Assembly: GCA_013619125.1 (NCBI GenBank) | Contig: JABXKS010000084.1 | Coordinates: forward strand, 1-64,000 | DNA: 64,000 nt | Source: Clostridiales bacterium | GTDB lineage: Bacteria > Bacillota > Clostridia > Tissierellales > GPF-1 | Reading direction: 5' to 3' | Shown here: positions 44,621 to 53,503 of the stretch, in pieces | Layout of the letters: each line of letters opens with the position of its first letter | Position numbering within the stretch: the stretch's first letter is position 1 | Translations under genes and position numbers: made by a program | The notes under the pieces: model-generated | What the model was told of the DNA's origin: nothing | Seen by the model: only the letters and a program-made list of their open reading frames with translations | Databases searched by the model: none

Positions 44621-46897
44621 TTATAGTTGATGTTCCGTCCGAGCGATAATATCCTCTTGAATCCGCTTGTTCAACTCCACAAAGATCGCCGAGTATCCCG
44701 CGACTCGGATCACCAAATCGGAATACTTCTCCGGGTGTGCCTGGGCCGCTCGCAAGGTCTCTGCCGAAACAATATTAAACTGGATATGCTGGATTTTAAG
44801 ACGCATATACGCCTTCAAATATCCCACCATCCGTTTAATGCCCGCCTCCCCTTCCAATGTTGCGGGATGAAACTTCACATTCAAAAGCGAGCCATTCGTT
44901 AAAAGAGTATGATCCAACCGTGATACAGATTGTAAAACCGCCGTTGGTCCCTCTTTGTCTCGCCCAACCATAGGCGACAGGCCTCCGTCTGCCAATTGCT
45001 CTCTCGCCTTTCTACCATCAGGAGTAGCCCCTACAGCTTCACCCAAAGGTACATGGGCGGATACGGTATAGGACCCCGGCATAAATCGACCACCCCGTGT
45101 ATTCTCATATTGAACAACCTCTTCACAATAGAAGCGTAAAAACTCTGCCCCAATGGCATCCACTTCTTCTTGATCATTGCCGAACTTTTTATATCGATGA
45201 ATCAATCGCTGACGAAGAATCTCTTCCCCTTGATAGTCAACGGCTAAAATTTGTTGTAATTCTTCCAGACTCATCTGCTTTTCCTCGAAGACCAGGCGCT
45301 TAATCGCAAATAATGCATCGCTCAAGTTTGCTGTTCCAATCCCCTGAACCCCTGAAAAATTATATTTCATCCCTCCTGAAGTCACATCACGACTGGTTGC
45401 CACACATTCTTCCATCAAGGAGGAAAGCAGTGGAATCGGCGCGAATTTCGCGTGGGCTCCGTCCACTACATTCGATCCCTCCACCATTCGTTTCACATAA
45501 GTTTGAATGGTGGCCTTGATGGTATCAACCAAGCACCGATAGGAGGTGATCTTGGATGCATGCTCTTGTAAAACTACTTCTAAAACCTTCAAAAGGTTGA
45601 ATAACGCAATATCATGAAGCCCGTACAGCTTGCCTGGAAGACTCAGCTCTACGCAGCCAACTACCGCATAGTCCCGCGCATCGGTCAATGAAATGCCGCG
45701 ATTCAAGAAGCCGGGGATAATCACTTCATCATTGAAAACCTGTGGAATTCCCGTACCCAATCGAATTGTCTCTGCTGTTTTTCTAAAAAAGCTCTCCGGT
45801 GTTCGTTCATTCACTCGCACCCCTAGATTGGGTTGCGGCAATCGAATCTCCGCATAGGTTTCCAGAATCCATTCTGACAACAGATTAACCGCATCGCAGC
45901 CTTCAGCATCGATTCCGCCTAGGATAATCGTGTATCCCGTCGGAAAACCAGCAAAGTATTTCGCGCTCTCCTGGCTTCGAAGCAAGACAACATCATTCAT
46001 CTTGATCCACAACATTTTAAGAATTTCTTTCAATTTTTCCTCGGACAACCCCCGCTTCAAATCCCGCTCCAGATAGGGAACCATATACTGATCAAAACGT
46101 CCGCAAGAAATACTGGAGGCATTGGATTCATATTGAAGGGCAAGATTGATAAACCAGAACAATTGAACCGCTTCATAAAAGGTCTGAGGCGCTTCCGTAG
46201 CTACTCGAACAACAATATGTCGAAGCTCTTCCAACTCCTCCACCCGCTTTGGATCCATTCTCTTCGTCTTTTCAATTTCAATCATTTCACCATAGCGAAG
46301 AATATGACGGGAAACCGCCCGAAGGGTAATGGACATGGCTTGATGGATTTCTGTCTGCGGTGATTGACTTTCCACCTCTTCCAACAAACCAATGATGCCC
46401 AACTTCAATACACGTTCAAAATCAGGAATAATATGGCCTTGCCCCTTATCCGTCTGATTCAATTTAACTATCTTCGTATCCCGTGCCGCCTGCACTTCCG
46501 CTGGAATCAAGTCTTCTATTTTATCCTTTAAGCTCTTCTCTTTCCAATAAGGGTATAAATCCTCTTCAAACTCTTTCCGTTCTGTATCATTAAATACAAA
46601 GGGATCTTGTGGCCGTGAACCTAAGGAGTTTCGTTCCTCATAGATCCAATAGGGACTCATCTCTGGGGACATAATCCCACTTCGCGGCTTGACTGTTCGG
46701 TTCCCCGCTAAAATTTCCCCTTCCCGCAAAGAAATTTCGACCGAGTCCAGGATATGCGCCGTAGCCTTTGCGCGACGGAGATTCACTGATTCTCCCATCG
46801 TTAAACGATAGCTTTCCGTATAATAGCGTGCACGCTCGATGGAAATTTCCCTTGGGTGTGCAAGAAGCGATTGTTTCATTTTTTCAAATCGATTCAT
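44621..46897 (-). CDS. pflD: PflD-type glycyl radical enzyme (1,5-anhydrohexitol-6-phosphate lyase-like)
   Basis: Glycyl radical enzyme of 758 residues, very close in length and sequence landmarks to E. coli PflD as I remember it: GNRTVKPRSGIMSPEM, NQTDKGQGHIIPDFERVL, RFDQYMVPYLERDL, AGFPTGYTIILGGID and GIPQVFNDEVIIPGFLNRGI. The radical glycine is in RVAGYSAIFVELN and the catalytic cysteine and glutamate in VVGCVELSLPGKLYGLHD. E. coli PflD opens the ring of 1,5-anhydromannitol-6-phosphate to 1-deoxyfructose-6-phosphate. ATG 46897 is chosen because AAAGGA lies 8 bases upstream; GTG 46903 is the alternative. Divergent from the DeoR-PTS region. Confidence 0.93.
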   Translation of the reverse strand: MNRFEKMKQSLLAHPREISIERARYYTESYRLTMGESVNLRRAKATAHILDSVEISLREGEILAGNRTVKPRSGIMSPEMSPYWIYEERNSLGSRPQDPFVFNDTERKEFEEDLYPYWKEKSLKDKIEDLIPAEVQAARDTKIVKLNQTDKGQGHIIPDFERVLKLGIIGLLEEVESQSPQTEIHQAMSITLRAVSRHILRYGEMIEIEKTKRMDPKRVEELEELRHIVVRVATEAPQTFYEAVQLFWFINLALQYESNASSISCGRFDQYMVPYLERDLKRGLSEEKLKEILKMLWIKMNDVVLLRSQESAKYFAGFPTGYTIILGGIDAEGCDAVNLLSEWILETYAEIRLPQPNLGVRVNERTPESFFRKTAETIRLGTGIPQVFNDEVIIPGFLNRGISLTDARDYAVVGCVELSLPGKLYGLHDIALFNLLKVLEVVLQEHASKITSYRCLVDTIKATIQTYVKRMVEGSNVVDGAHAKFAPIPLLSSLMEECVATSRDVTSGGMKYNFSGVQGIGTANLSDALFAIKRLVFEEKQMSLEELQQILAVDYQGEEILRQRLIHRYKKFGNDQEEVDAIGAEFLRFYCEEVVQYENTRGGRFMPGSYTVSAHVPLGEAVGATPDGRKAREQLADGGLSPMVGRDKEGPTAVLQSVSRLDHTLLTNGSLLNVKFHPATLEGEAGIKRMVGYLKAYMRLKIQHIQFNIVSAETLRAAQAHPEKYSDLVIRVAGYSAIFVELNKRIQEDIIARTEHQL

Positions 46898-46912
46898 CTC
46901 CACGATCCTTTC

Positions 46913-46930
46913 ATTATTGTTTGTTATTAT
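46913..46930 (-). promoter_or_regulatory. Candidate DeoR operator at the glycyl radical operon
   Basis: The minus strand reads ATAATAACAAACAATAAT just downstream of the -10 box. Its AACAATAAT core is shared with the element on the other side of the divergent region (47071-47090). DeoR-family regulators bind such AT-rich direct repeats. It would block transcription of the pflD operon. Confidence 0.5.
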
Positions 46931-46942
46931 TTCCTCGCATTC

Positions 46943-46971
46943 ATTATAGTTGATTTGATTTACACCTGCAA
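46943..46971 (-). promoter_or_regulatory. Near-consensus promoter of the glycyl radical operon
   Basis: On the minus strand TTGCAG (46971-46966), 17 bases, TATAAT (46948-46943). Confidence 0.75.
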
Positions 46972-47032
46972 ATTGTTCATTTTTTTCCTGATTAATGTGT
47001 TCATTATCTTACTATATCTTGGTAATATCGCC

Positions 47033-47061
47033 TTGCAACTCACTTTCAGCTTCGATATAAT
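47033..47061 (+). promoter_or_regulatory. Near-consensus promoter of the DeoR-PTS transcript
   Basis: TTGCAA at 47033-47038, 17 bases, TATAAT at 47056-47061. Its mirror-image partner for the pflD operon lies 60 bases away on the other strand. Confidence 0.78.
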
Positions 47062-47070
47062 AAAATCACA

Positions 47071-47090
47071 AAACAATAAAAAACAATAAT
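47071..47090 (+). promoter_or_regulatory. Candidate DeoR operator at the deoR promoter
   Basis: Direct repeat AAACAATAAA AAACAATAAT, 10 bases downstream of the -10 box and ending 11 bases before the regulator's ATG. It shares AACAATAAT with 46913-46921 on the opposite strand, fitting autoregulation plus control of the divergent operon. Confidence 0.55.
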
Positions 47091-47101
47091 CGAGGTGAAA
47101 A

Positions 47102-47860
47102 ATGTTTCCTCAAGAACGCATGTCTCAAATTATTCAAATTCTAAAACAAGAAGGCCGAGTTCGGGTCAAAGACTTAAGCCAGCAATTCAACATGTCGGAA
47201 GACGCCATTCGAAAAGACCTTCAATCCTTGGAAAAGGAAGGCATCCTAGAACGGACTTATGGCGGTGGGATCCTGAAAACCTTACCGGTTGAAATTCAGC
47301 CCATCGACGCGCGACGTTCAACCCTGTCCTTAGGACAGCATCAAATTGCGAAAAAAGCAATGGCACTGATTGAACCCAAGGATGTGATCTTTATCGACAT
47401 TTCATCCACCACTCTTGCCTTGGCGGAAGAATTAGTTGGTTACAAGCATCCCCTTACGGTCGTCACCAACGATCTGGAGATTCTCTATCGACTCTGCCGC
47501 AATCCACATCTACGCATGGTTTGCCCCGGCGGTGTTTACAACCAGGATGAAGGCGGTTTCACTGGAACGGAAACCATGGAAAATCTCACCCGAATTCGGG
47601 TGAACAAGATCTTTATGAGCACCTGCGGCATTCCATCCGACCTTGGAATCATGACCTACAACATTGATGATGGAAATACCAAGCGCGTTTTAATGTCCAT
47701 TGCTCATCAAAAAATCCTCTTGGTAGAAACGAAGAAATTCCATTCATCTGGATTGTATCAATTTGCAAACCTAAAGGACTTTGATTACATTATTAGTGAA
47801 AAGCCCTTGGAACCGGAGATTCAAGCGCGCATTGCAGAATATCCGATCCATCTACTATAA
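47102..47860 (+). CDS. DeoR-family transcriptional regulator
   Basis: Sugar-phosphate-responsive repressor of 252 residues. HTH at about 5-58 (IIQILKQEGRVRVKDLSQQF), then the DeoR sensor domain (DVIFIDISSTTLALAEEL; CPGGVYNQDEGGFTGTETME; KRVLMSIAHQKILLVETKKF). First gene of the PTS-linked transcript, with its own promoter at 47033-47061. Candidate operators lie on both sides of the divergent region, so it likely represses itself with the downstream genes and the glycyl radical operon. GAGGTG precedes the ATG. Confidence 0.92.
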   Translation: MFPQERMSQIIQILKQEGRVRVKDLSQQFNMSEDAIRKDLQSLEKEGILERTYGGGILKTLPVEIQPIDARRSTLSLGQHQIAKKAMALIEPKDVIFIDISSTTLALAEELVGYKHPLTVVTNDLEILYRLCRNPHLRMVCPGGVYNQDEGGFTGTETMENLTRIRVNKIFMSTCGIPSDLGIMTYNIDDGNTKRVLMSIAHQKILLVETKKFHSSGLYQFANLKDFDYIISEKPLEPEIQARIAEYPIHLL

Positions 47861-47869
47861 GGAGGAATT

Positions 47870-48739
47870 ATGAAACGAGTATTGATAACAGGCGGAAAGG
47901 GATTTTTAATGTCCCGCACCACAAAAACCTACCAAGACCAATGGGAGATCTTAAGCCTAGACCGCACACAACTCGACATTACCGACCACGAAGCAGTCAG
48001 CCAAACCTTTGAAAGCTTTCAACCGACCCATGTCATTCATGCGGCCGCCATTGCCATGACACAGGTCTGCGAAGATCATCCAGACCTAGCCTATCGCGTC
48101 AACACGGAAGCCGCGGAGCATATCGCGAAAGAATGCAAAAAACATGGTGCGAAACTCTTGTTTTTCAGCACGGAACAAGTATTCAATGGCAACAAAGAGG
48201 CAGGACCTTACACTGTAGACACCGTCCCTGTTCCAGATACCGTCTATGGACAAACCAAATACGCGGCGGAAAAAGCCATTCAAACCATAGAAGCCGACGC
48301 CGTTATTTTACGTCTCAGCTGGCTGTTTGGCTTGCCGGAACGAAACCTCCCCAATGGCTACACCCTCTTTTGGGACGTTTTCTCGGCAGCACTTCGCCAT
48401 CAACCGACCCAGGCATCGCCCAACGAATTTCGGGGCGTCACCTGCGCTTACGACTTAATTGATCAATTCGATTCGATCTTCGCGCTTCCAGCGGGTATCT
48501 ATCACTTTGGAAGTGAAAACACCATGAGCCGCTATGAAACTGCTCGCTTGATCCTCAAAGAAATCAATATCAGCGAAGCCATCATCGATGAAACCATTCT
48601 TTGCGCAAGCGAAAAATTCAAGGATCATCCGCGCGATCTTCGTCTTGACTATACACAAACAAAAATAGCCGGCATTTCGATTCTTCCCACAGAAGAAAGC
48701 ATCCGTAAAGAACTTGCCGCTTTTCACTATTCTTTATAA
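47870..48739 (+). CDS. RmlD-like short-chain dehydrogenase/reductase
   Basis: Extended SDR of 289 residues related to dTDP-4-dehydrorhamnose reductase. The N-terminal motif is ITGGKGFLMS, in which the third glycine of the usual GxxGFLG is replaced by methionine. The catalytic pair is in VYGQTKYAAEK (YxxxK), preceded by STEQVFNG. The lack of sugar-nucleotide genes and the PTS context suggest it acts on a small sugar or hydroxycarbonyl compound rather than a nucleotide sugar; this is inference. AAGGAGG precedes the ATG and it begins 10 bases after deoR. Confidence 0.85.
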   Translation: MKRVLITGGKGFLMSRTTKTYQDQWEILSLDRTQLDITDHEAVSQTFESFQPTHVIHAAAIAMTQVCEDHPDLAYRVNTEAAEHIAKECKKHGAKLLFFSTEQVFNGNKEAGPYTVDTVPVPDTVYGQTKYAAEKAIQTIEADAVILRLSWLFGLPERNLPNGYTLFWDVFSAALRHQPTQASPNEFRGVTCAYDLIDQFDSIFALPAGIYHFGSENTMSRYETARLILKEINISEAIIDETILCASEKFKDHPRDLRLDYTQTKIAGISILPTEESIRKELAAFHYSL

Positions 48740-48753
48740 ATAGGAGGAAACTT

Positions 48754-49743
48754 ATGTATTATCCATTAACATTCAAATCCGTCTATAAGAAAAAGCCTTG
48801 GGGCTGCACCCATTTTTCCGACTTTCGTTCCGATGTTCCAGAGGGAATGATCGGTGAATCTTGGGATGTCTGCAACCACGCCAATGGCAGCAGCGTCGTT
48901 ACTAATGGACCTTTGACAGGCAAAAACTTGCAGGAACTGATCGACATGGACGCCAAAGGGTTTCTCGGCACAGAAATCCCAGCGGAGTGGTTCCCGCTTC
49001 TATATAAGCAGATTGCCACCAGCGAGTCCCTCTCTGTGCAGGTGCACCCCGATGATACCTACGCCATGGAGCATGAAGGGGAAATGGGAAAAACGGAAGC
49101 TTGGTACGTTGTTGACACCTATTCCAATGAAGCCTGCCTCTTTGTCGGACTTAATGATTGCAATGAAGCGCAATTCCGCCAAGCCATTGAAGAAAATCGA
49201 TTCGACGAATACCTGCATAAGATCCCCGTTGAAAAAGGCGATGTCGTGTATGTCGCGACCGGAACCATTCATGCAATCGGACCCGATGTCTTAGTCGCAG
49301 AAATCAACCAGAATTCCGATACCACCTATCGCGTATATGATTACGGCCGCGGCCGGGAACTCCATATCGAAAAAGCGTTAGCCGTAACGAATCTTGATTT
49401 AAAAGGCAATCTGATCAAGGGATTGAAAAATGAGCAAGAGACCTATGCTCATACTTATTATTGCTATGACCAAAACTTTTCTTTGGAACATTTGGATGTG
49501 CATCCTTACTATGAATCGGAAAGCGACAAAGAGCGATTCCATATCCTCTCTTGCATCGACGGGGAAGGCGCGATCACAACCAATGAGATGACGGTTCCCT
49601 TTCAATTGGGCGACAGTCTACTAATTCCCGCTGCTTTGGGCGCTTATGAAATCAGTGGCGATTGTCAATTGTTGAAAACCTATCAGCCGAATGTGGCAAA
49701 ACTGGATCAAGAAATTCTTGATCTAGTCAATCAGGAGGATTAA
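48754..49743 (+). CDS. manA: Class I mannose-6-phosphate isomerase
   Basis: Cupin-fold, zinc-dependent isomerase (mannose-6-P to fructose-6-P) of 329 residues. PWGCTHFSDF near the start, KQIATSESLSVQVHPDD (metal ligands), MGKTEAWYVVD, GTIHAIGPDVLVAEINQNSD and YRVYDYGR are all family motifs. In this operon it probably feeds a PTS-imported mannose- or anhydromannitol-like phosphate towards fructose-type intermediates, but the paralogue could have another substrate. AGGAGG before the ATG; the next gene starts 2 bases downstream of the stop. Confidence 0.93.
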   Translation: MYYPLTFKSVYKKKPWGCTHFSDFRSDVPEGMIGESWDVCNHANGSSVVTNGPLTGKNLQELIDMDAKGFLGTEIPAEWFPLLYKQIATSESLSVQVHPDDTYAMEHEGEMGKTEAWYVVDTYSNEACLFVGLNDCNEAQFRQAIEENRFDEYLHKIPVEKGDVVYVATGTIHAIGPDVLVAEINQNSDTTYRVYDYGRGRELHIEKALAVTNLDLKGNLIKGLKNEQETYAHTYYCYDQNFSLEHLDVHPYYESESDKERFHILSCIDGEGAITTNEMTVPFQLGDSLLIPAALGAYEISGDCQLLKTYQPNVAKLDQEILDLVNQED

Positions 49744-49744
49744 T

Positions 49745-50674
49745 ATGATCATCACGGTTACCCTGAACCCGGCTGTGGATCGCACTGTCTATCTACAGGA
49801 CTTGCATCCCGGCGAGGTCAACGTCATCGTAAAGGCTGTAAAAGATCCTGGAGGAAAAGGCATCAACGTCTCCCGCTTTATGAAGAAAAACGGGTTGGAA
49901 ACCTTAGCGATGGGAATGATGGCTGGTGTCAACGGTCATTGGATTCAATCAAAACTGGATCAACTGGATATTGCCACAAACTTTACCTGGATCGACGGCG
50001 AAACGCGAACCAATGAGAAGATCGTATCCCTTTCAACTGGAGAAACCACCGACCTAAATGAAAAAGGGCCCTCGATTCAAGAAGCCGAGATTCAACAGTT
50101 TCTAGAAACCTATTCAGCTGTCCTTCAACCCGATCAATGGGTTGTGCTTGCCGGCTCGCTGCCAAAAGGGATTCCGGCAAGTTTTTACACTACCTTGGTG
50201 GAAAAAGCAAAAGCAAAGGGCGCGAAGGTTGCGTTGGATATCAACGGTACCTTGCTGAAGGAAAATCTGAACGCTAAGCCCGATTTCATCAAACCCAACA
50301 AAGAAGAACTGGAAGCCCTTGTTGGTAAAACGCTCAACACCATAGAGGAAATCCGACTGGCGGTCCAGCCCCTTCTTTCCCGTGGGATTGAACGTGTTTG
50401 CGTCTCACTGGGCGCCGACGGTTCTCTTTTCTTCGACAAGGATCAGATGATCCAAGTTTGTGTACCGAAAGTTCAGGTGCTAAGCACTGTAGGCGCTGGG
50501 GATTCCTTGGTTGCCGGCTATGTCTGGGCCATGGATTCTCATCTGCCGGTAGAGGAATGCGTGAAAATTGCCTCGGCGGCATCTGTTATTGCGGTTACCA
50601 AAGAGGGAACCGATTTTGCCACAAATACGGAAATCAATAAAATCTTGCCACATTTGCACATTGAAAGTAAATAA
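49745..50674 (+). CDS. PfkB-family 1-phosphofructokinase / tagatose-6-P kinase
   Basis: PfkB kinase of 309 residues of the FruK/LacC group. ITVTLNPAVDRTVYL at the start, DPGGKGINVSRFMKKNG (substrate site), CVSLGADGSLFF and VGAGDSLVAGYVWAM (anion hole and catalytic D) are present. It should phosphorylate a hexose monophosphate to a bisphosphate. FruK (fructose-1-P) and LacC (tagatose-6-P) cannot be separated by eye; the GatZ-like gene downstream makes the latter possible. A terminator follows. Confidence 0.9.
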   Translation: MIITVTLNPAVDRTVYLQDLHPGEVNVIVKAVKDPGGKGINVSRFMKKNGLETLAMGMMAGVNGHWIQSKLDQLDIATNFTWIDGETRTNEKIVSLSTGETTDLNEKGPSIQEAEIQQFLETYSAVLQPDQWVVLAGSLPKGIPASFYTTLVEKAKAKGAKVALDINGTLLKENLNAKPDFIKPNKEELEALVGKTLNTIEEIRLAVQPLLSRGIERVCVSLGADGSLFFDKDQMIQVCVPKVQVLSTVGAGDSLVAGYVWAMDSHLPVEECVKIASAASVIAVTKEGTDFATNTEINKILPHLHIESK

Positions 50675-50689
50675 TGATAAAATTAACCC

Positions 50690-50719
50690 AATCCACCTTC
50701 CTCGAAAGGTGGATTTTTT
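50690..50719 (+). terminator. Terminator after the kinase gene
   Basis: AATCCACCTT (50690-50699) pairs with AAGGTGGATT (50706-50715), followed by T6. It divides the region into deoR-sdr-manA-kinase and regulator-PTS-gatZ transcripts. Confidence 0.85.
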
Positions 50720-50861
50720 GTGTTCTTGCGCCTTTAGTCAATCTTTGCCACATTATTTCGGTATGTATTATGAAGATAAACGCTTTCTTTCCATGATAAG
50801 ATGAGGCCACAGAAACATATAGTATGTTTTTGCCTCATAGGCCAAACAGAAAGGATGTTTC

Positions 50862-52898
50862 ATGAAAACCTTAAAGAACAAACGGAGCCGTGAGATACTG
50901 AAAATCCTTGCCGCTCAATCAAAACCCGTTACCATCAATACGATTGCCATGCGTTTGGATGTATCAAATCGCTCGATTCGAAATGATCTTACAGATCTCA
51001 GCGATTTTCTGATGAAGAAATATCCATCCATTCATCTGCACAAGAAACCCCGCATTGGGGTTTGGATAGAAACAGATGAGCTAGGAAAACGTAAACTCAA
51101 TCATTTAATTGAAGAATCTTCCCAATACGTTTCGCCATTCAATGCAGAAGACCGCCGATTCTTTTTGATCAAGCAGCTTCTATTGGCACAAGGATCCCTG
51201 ACGATGCAAAAACTAGCCGATGAATTATTCGTTAGCCGCGTTACCGTCTACAATGATCTGGAAGACGTTGAAGAATGGTTGTCTCACTACGATATCCTTT
51301 TAAGACGCAAGCAAAAGGAAGGGTTGAGCATTCGGGGCAATGAACAACAGATCCGCAACGCGATGGCCGATCTTCTGGACATCCTCAAAACGGATCAGGA
51401 TCTAGAGAGCATTCTTCAAGTCAGCGACGATCACAATTCAAGTCGCATCGACTATGTGAACTATCTTCAACTAAAAGAATTGTTTCCGGATACCGACTTG
51501 GAAGCCATCGAACGGATTTTAAAGGAAGCGGAACGGGACATGAAATTTCCACTGGCGGAAGACGCTTTCACATGTCTTTTGATTCATATCGCGATTAGCT
51601 TGGAGCGAATCAAAAAGAAAAAAGACATCAAAATGGAAAGTGATCAACTTCTTTCCGTTCAGCAAACACGAGAATATGAGATCGCCGAACAAATCACCAC
51701 TCAAATTGAGAGTCTTTACAATCTGAAAATACCAGAAGCGGAAGTCGGATATATCTCCCTTCACATTCTGGGATCAAAAATGCAACAAGGATTCACAATT
51801 GATCACTCTGAAGAAATCATCGAAAACTCCGATGACTTTGTCCGTGATTTGGCCAAAGAAATTATCAACTTAGTCGGGATTGTCTTATCAACAAACCTGC
51901 AAGACGATCAGCAATTATTGACCGGATTGATACTTCATCTTCGACCCACAATCAATCGATTGAAGTATGGACTTCGATTGAAGAACCCGCTTCTCGATGA
52001 AATCAAAAACAAATATCCGTCGGTATTTGGTGCAGCATGGTCTAGCAGTGTTCTCTTTGAGAAATACTATGGGATCAAGGTAACGGAAGAAGAGGTTGCT
52101 TACCTCGCTATGCACTTTGGTGCGGCGCTGGAAAGAAAGAAAACCCTCACTCGTGCCGTTATTGTATGTTCCAGTGGCATGGGCACCGCGCAATTGGCGG
52201 CCGTCCGATTGGAGCAATCCATTTCCGATCTGAAAATTATTGAAATCACATCCTACAACGATGTGAGAAAAATTCAAAGCCTCAACTATGACATCATTAT
52301 TTCGACCATCCCTATAAAGGGCTATGACAAACCCGTTATTCTGATCAATCCTTTGGTGGGCGATCGAGATATCCAAAATATCAGAAAATATATCCGCAAT
52401 ATAACAGAAACCAAAACCTTCCGAAGCAACGCCTTAGAAGGACCGCATCCAGAATTGTATCGCCGGGATCTGATCTTCCCGCAACAAACCTTCACCGACG
52501 CGGAATCCGCGATTCGCTTTCTCGGAAGTGAATTGGAAGCACATGGAGCCGTAACCAAAGGCTTCGTCCAAAGCTGTTTAGAACGAGAAAAGATTACCCA
52601 TACATCGATCGGATACGGGATTGCAATCCCTCATGGAGAACAACCCTTCGTATCTCGACCTGCCATTGCGGTCATGTCCTTGGACAAACCGATCAAATGG
52701 GGCGATGATTCTGTGGAACTCATCTTTATGCTTGCATTCAAGTTTGAAGACAGTCGCTATGTTCGACAATTCTTCAAACGCTTCTATGCCATGATCCGTA
52801 ACAAGTCTTTGGTTCATGCCATTCAATCGGCAAAAGACGCCGACTCTATTTATCAAATCGTTACAGGAAAGGAAGTAAACCATGAATTCAATTATTAA
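50862..52898 (+). CDS. PRD-containing PTS transcriptional activator (MtlR/LicR type)
   Basis: DNA-binding regulator of 678 residues controlled by PTS phosphorylation. HTH domains at about 8-60 and 105-145, PRD1 about 190-300 (H242, H301), PRD2 about 330-430 (H359, H418), EIIB-like domain with VIVCSSGMG (C436), and an EIIA-like domain about 540-678 with GIAIPHGEQP. All phosphorylatable histidines are in place. It should activate the EIIA-EIIC-EIIB genes that follow, depending on sugar flux. AAAGGATG precedes the ATG. Confidence 0.93.
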   Translation: MKTLKNKRSREILKILAAQSKPVTINTIAMRLDVSNRSIRNDLTDLSDFLMKKYPSIHLHKKPRIGVWIETDELGKRKLNHLIEESSQYVSPFNAEDRRFFLIKQLLLAQGSLTMQKLADELFVSRVTVYNDLEDVEEWLSHYDILLRRKQKEGLSIRGNEQQIRNAMADLLDILKTDQDLESILQVSDDHNSSRIDYVNYLQLKELFPDTDLEAIERILKEAERDMKFPLAEDAFTCLLIHIAISLERIKKKKDIKMESDQLLSVQQTREYEIAEQITTQIESLYNLKIPEAEVGYISLHILGSKMQQGFTIDHSEEIIENSDDFVRDLAKEIINLVGIVLSTNLQDDQQLLTGLILHLRPTINRLKYGLRLKNPLLDEIKNKYPSVFGAAWSSSVLFEKYYGIKVTEEEVAYLAMHFGAALERKKTLTRAVIVCSSGMGTAQLAAVRLEQSISDLKIIEITSYNDVRKIQSLNYDIIISTIPIKGYDKPVILINPLVGDRDIQNIRKYIRNITETKTFRSNALEGPHPELYRRDLIFPQQTFTDAESAIRFLGSELEAHGAVTKGFVQSCLEREKITHTSIGYGIAIPHGEQPFVSRPAIAVMSLDKPIKWGDDSVELIFMLAFKFEDSRYVRQFFKRFYAMIRNKSLVHAIQSAKDADSIYQIVTGKEVNHEFNY

Positions 52899-53349
52899 CG
52901 AATCACTAATTAATCTTACCCTCTCAGCAGATGATAAGAAAACCGCAATTACACAACTGGCCAAACAAATCCAACTAGACGAGCGCTTGAATGATTTTGA
53001 CGCCTATTTGGAAGAAGTCTTCCGCCGCGAAGCTCTTTCAACAACAGGCATCGGCTTCGGTGTCGGCATTCCCCACGGAAAAACGGACGCAGTAAAAATT
53101 CCAACTGTTGCCTTTGGCCGCAGTGTTGAAGGAATCGAATGGGAATCCCTTGATGAGAAACCCGTACATATGGTTTTTCTGATCGCCGTTCCTGAATCAG
53201 CCTCTTCCAATGCGCATTTGAAAATCCTTGCGGCACTTTCCCGCCGCTTAATGAAAGAAGAGTTCCGGCAAGAATTGATGCAATCGAAAGACGAAGCATC
53301 ACTTCTAAGTCAACTCAATGAAATCTTCGAACTCGCACTACAGAAATAA
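52882..53349 (+). CDS. PTS fructose-type EIIA component
   Basis: Phosphotransfer protein of 155 residues. H65 in VGIPHGKTDA accepts phosphate from HPr. DKKTAITQLAKQI at the start and MVFLIAVPE in the core are typical of EIIA-Fru. It overlaps the regulator gene by 17 bases, so the two are coupled. It phosphorylates the separate EIIB encoded at 54585. The EIIC gene follows 154 bases later, after a possible attenuator. Confidence 0.93.
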   Translation: MNSIINESLINLTLSADDKKTAITQLAKQIQLDERLNDFDAYLEEVFRREALSTTGIGFGVGIPHGKTDAVKIPTVAFGRSVEGIEWESLDEKPVHMVFLIAVPESASSNAHLKILAALSRRLMKEEFRQELMQSKDEASLLSQLNEIFELALQK

Positions 53350-53363
53350 ATCTTTGTTAGTTA

Positions 53364-53436
53364 CAGCTGCATGCCAGATGGGAATCAACCGATTCCCCCT
53401 TTCTCTGGTCTGCCGCTGAAACATAAATTTTTTTTT
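53364..53436 (+). promoter_or_regulatory. Possible attenuator or operator hairpin before EIIC
   Basis: GGGAATC (53380-53386) pairs with GATTCCC (53391-53397), with an outer CCAGA/TCTGG stem, and then a run of nine T at 53428-53436, about 9 to 19 bases after the stems depending on the outermost pairing. It may be a regulated terminator between EIIA and EIIC; the gap between stem and T-run weakens this. Confidence 0.35.
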
Positions 53437-53503
53437 GAATCACCGGGCCCGATTTGAAAGAAAACGCTATTATTCTAAAAAACCGATAGGAGGTTTCTCA
53501 AAA

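Noticed and set aside
50774-50788. CcpA-like cre site before the PRD regulator gene
   Set aside because: AGATAAACGCTTTCT matches the right half of cre but has two mismatches in the left half. Too weak to list without a genome-wide matrix.
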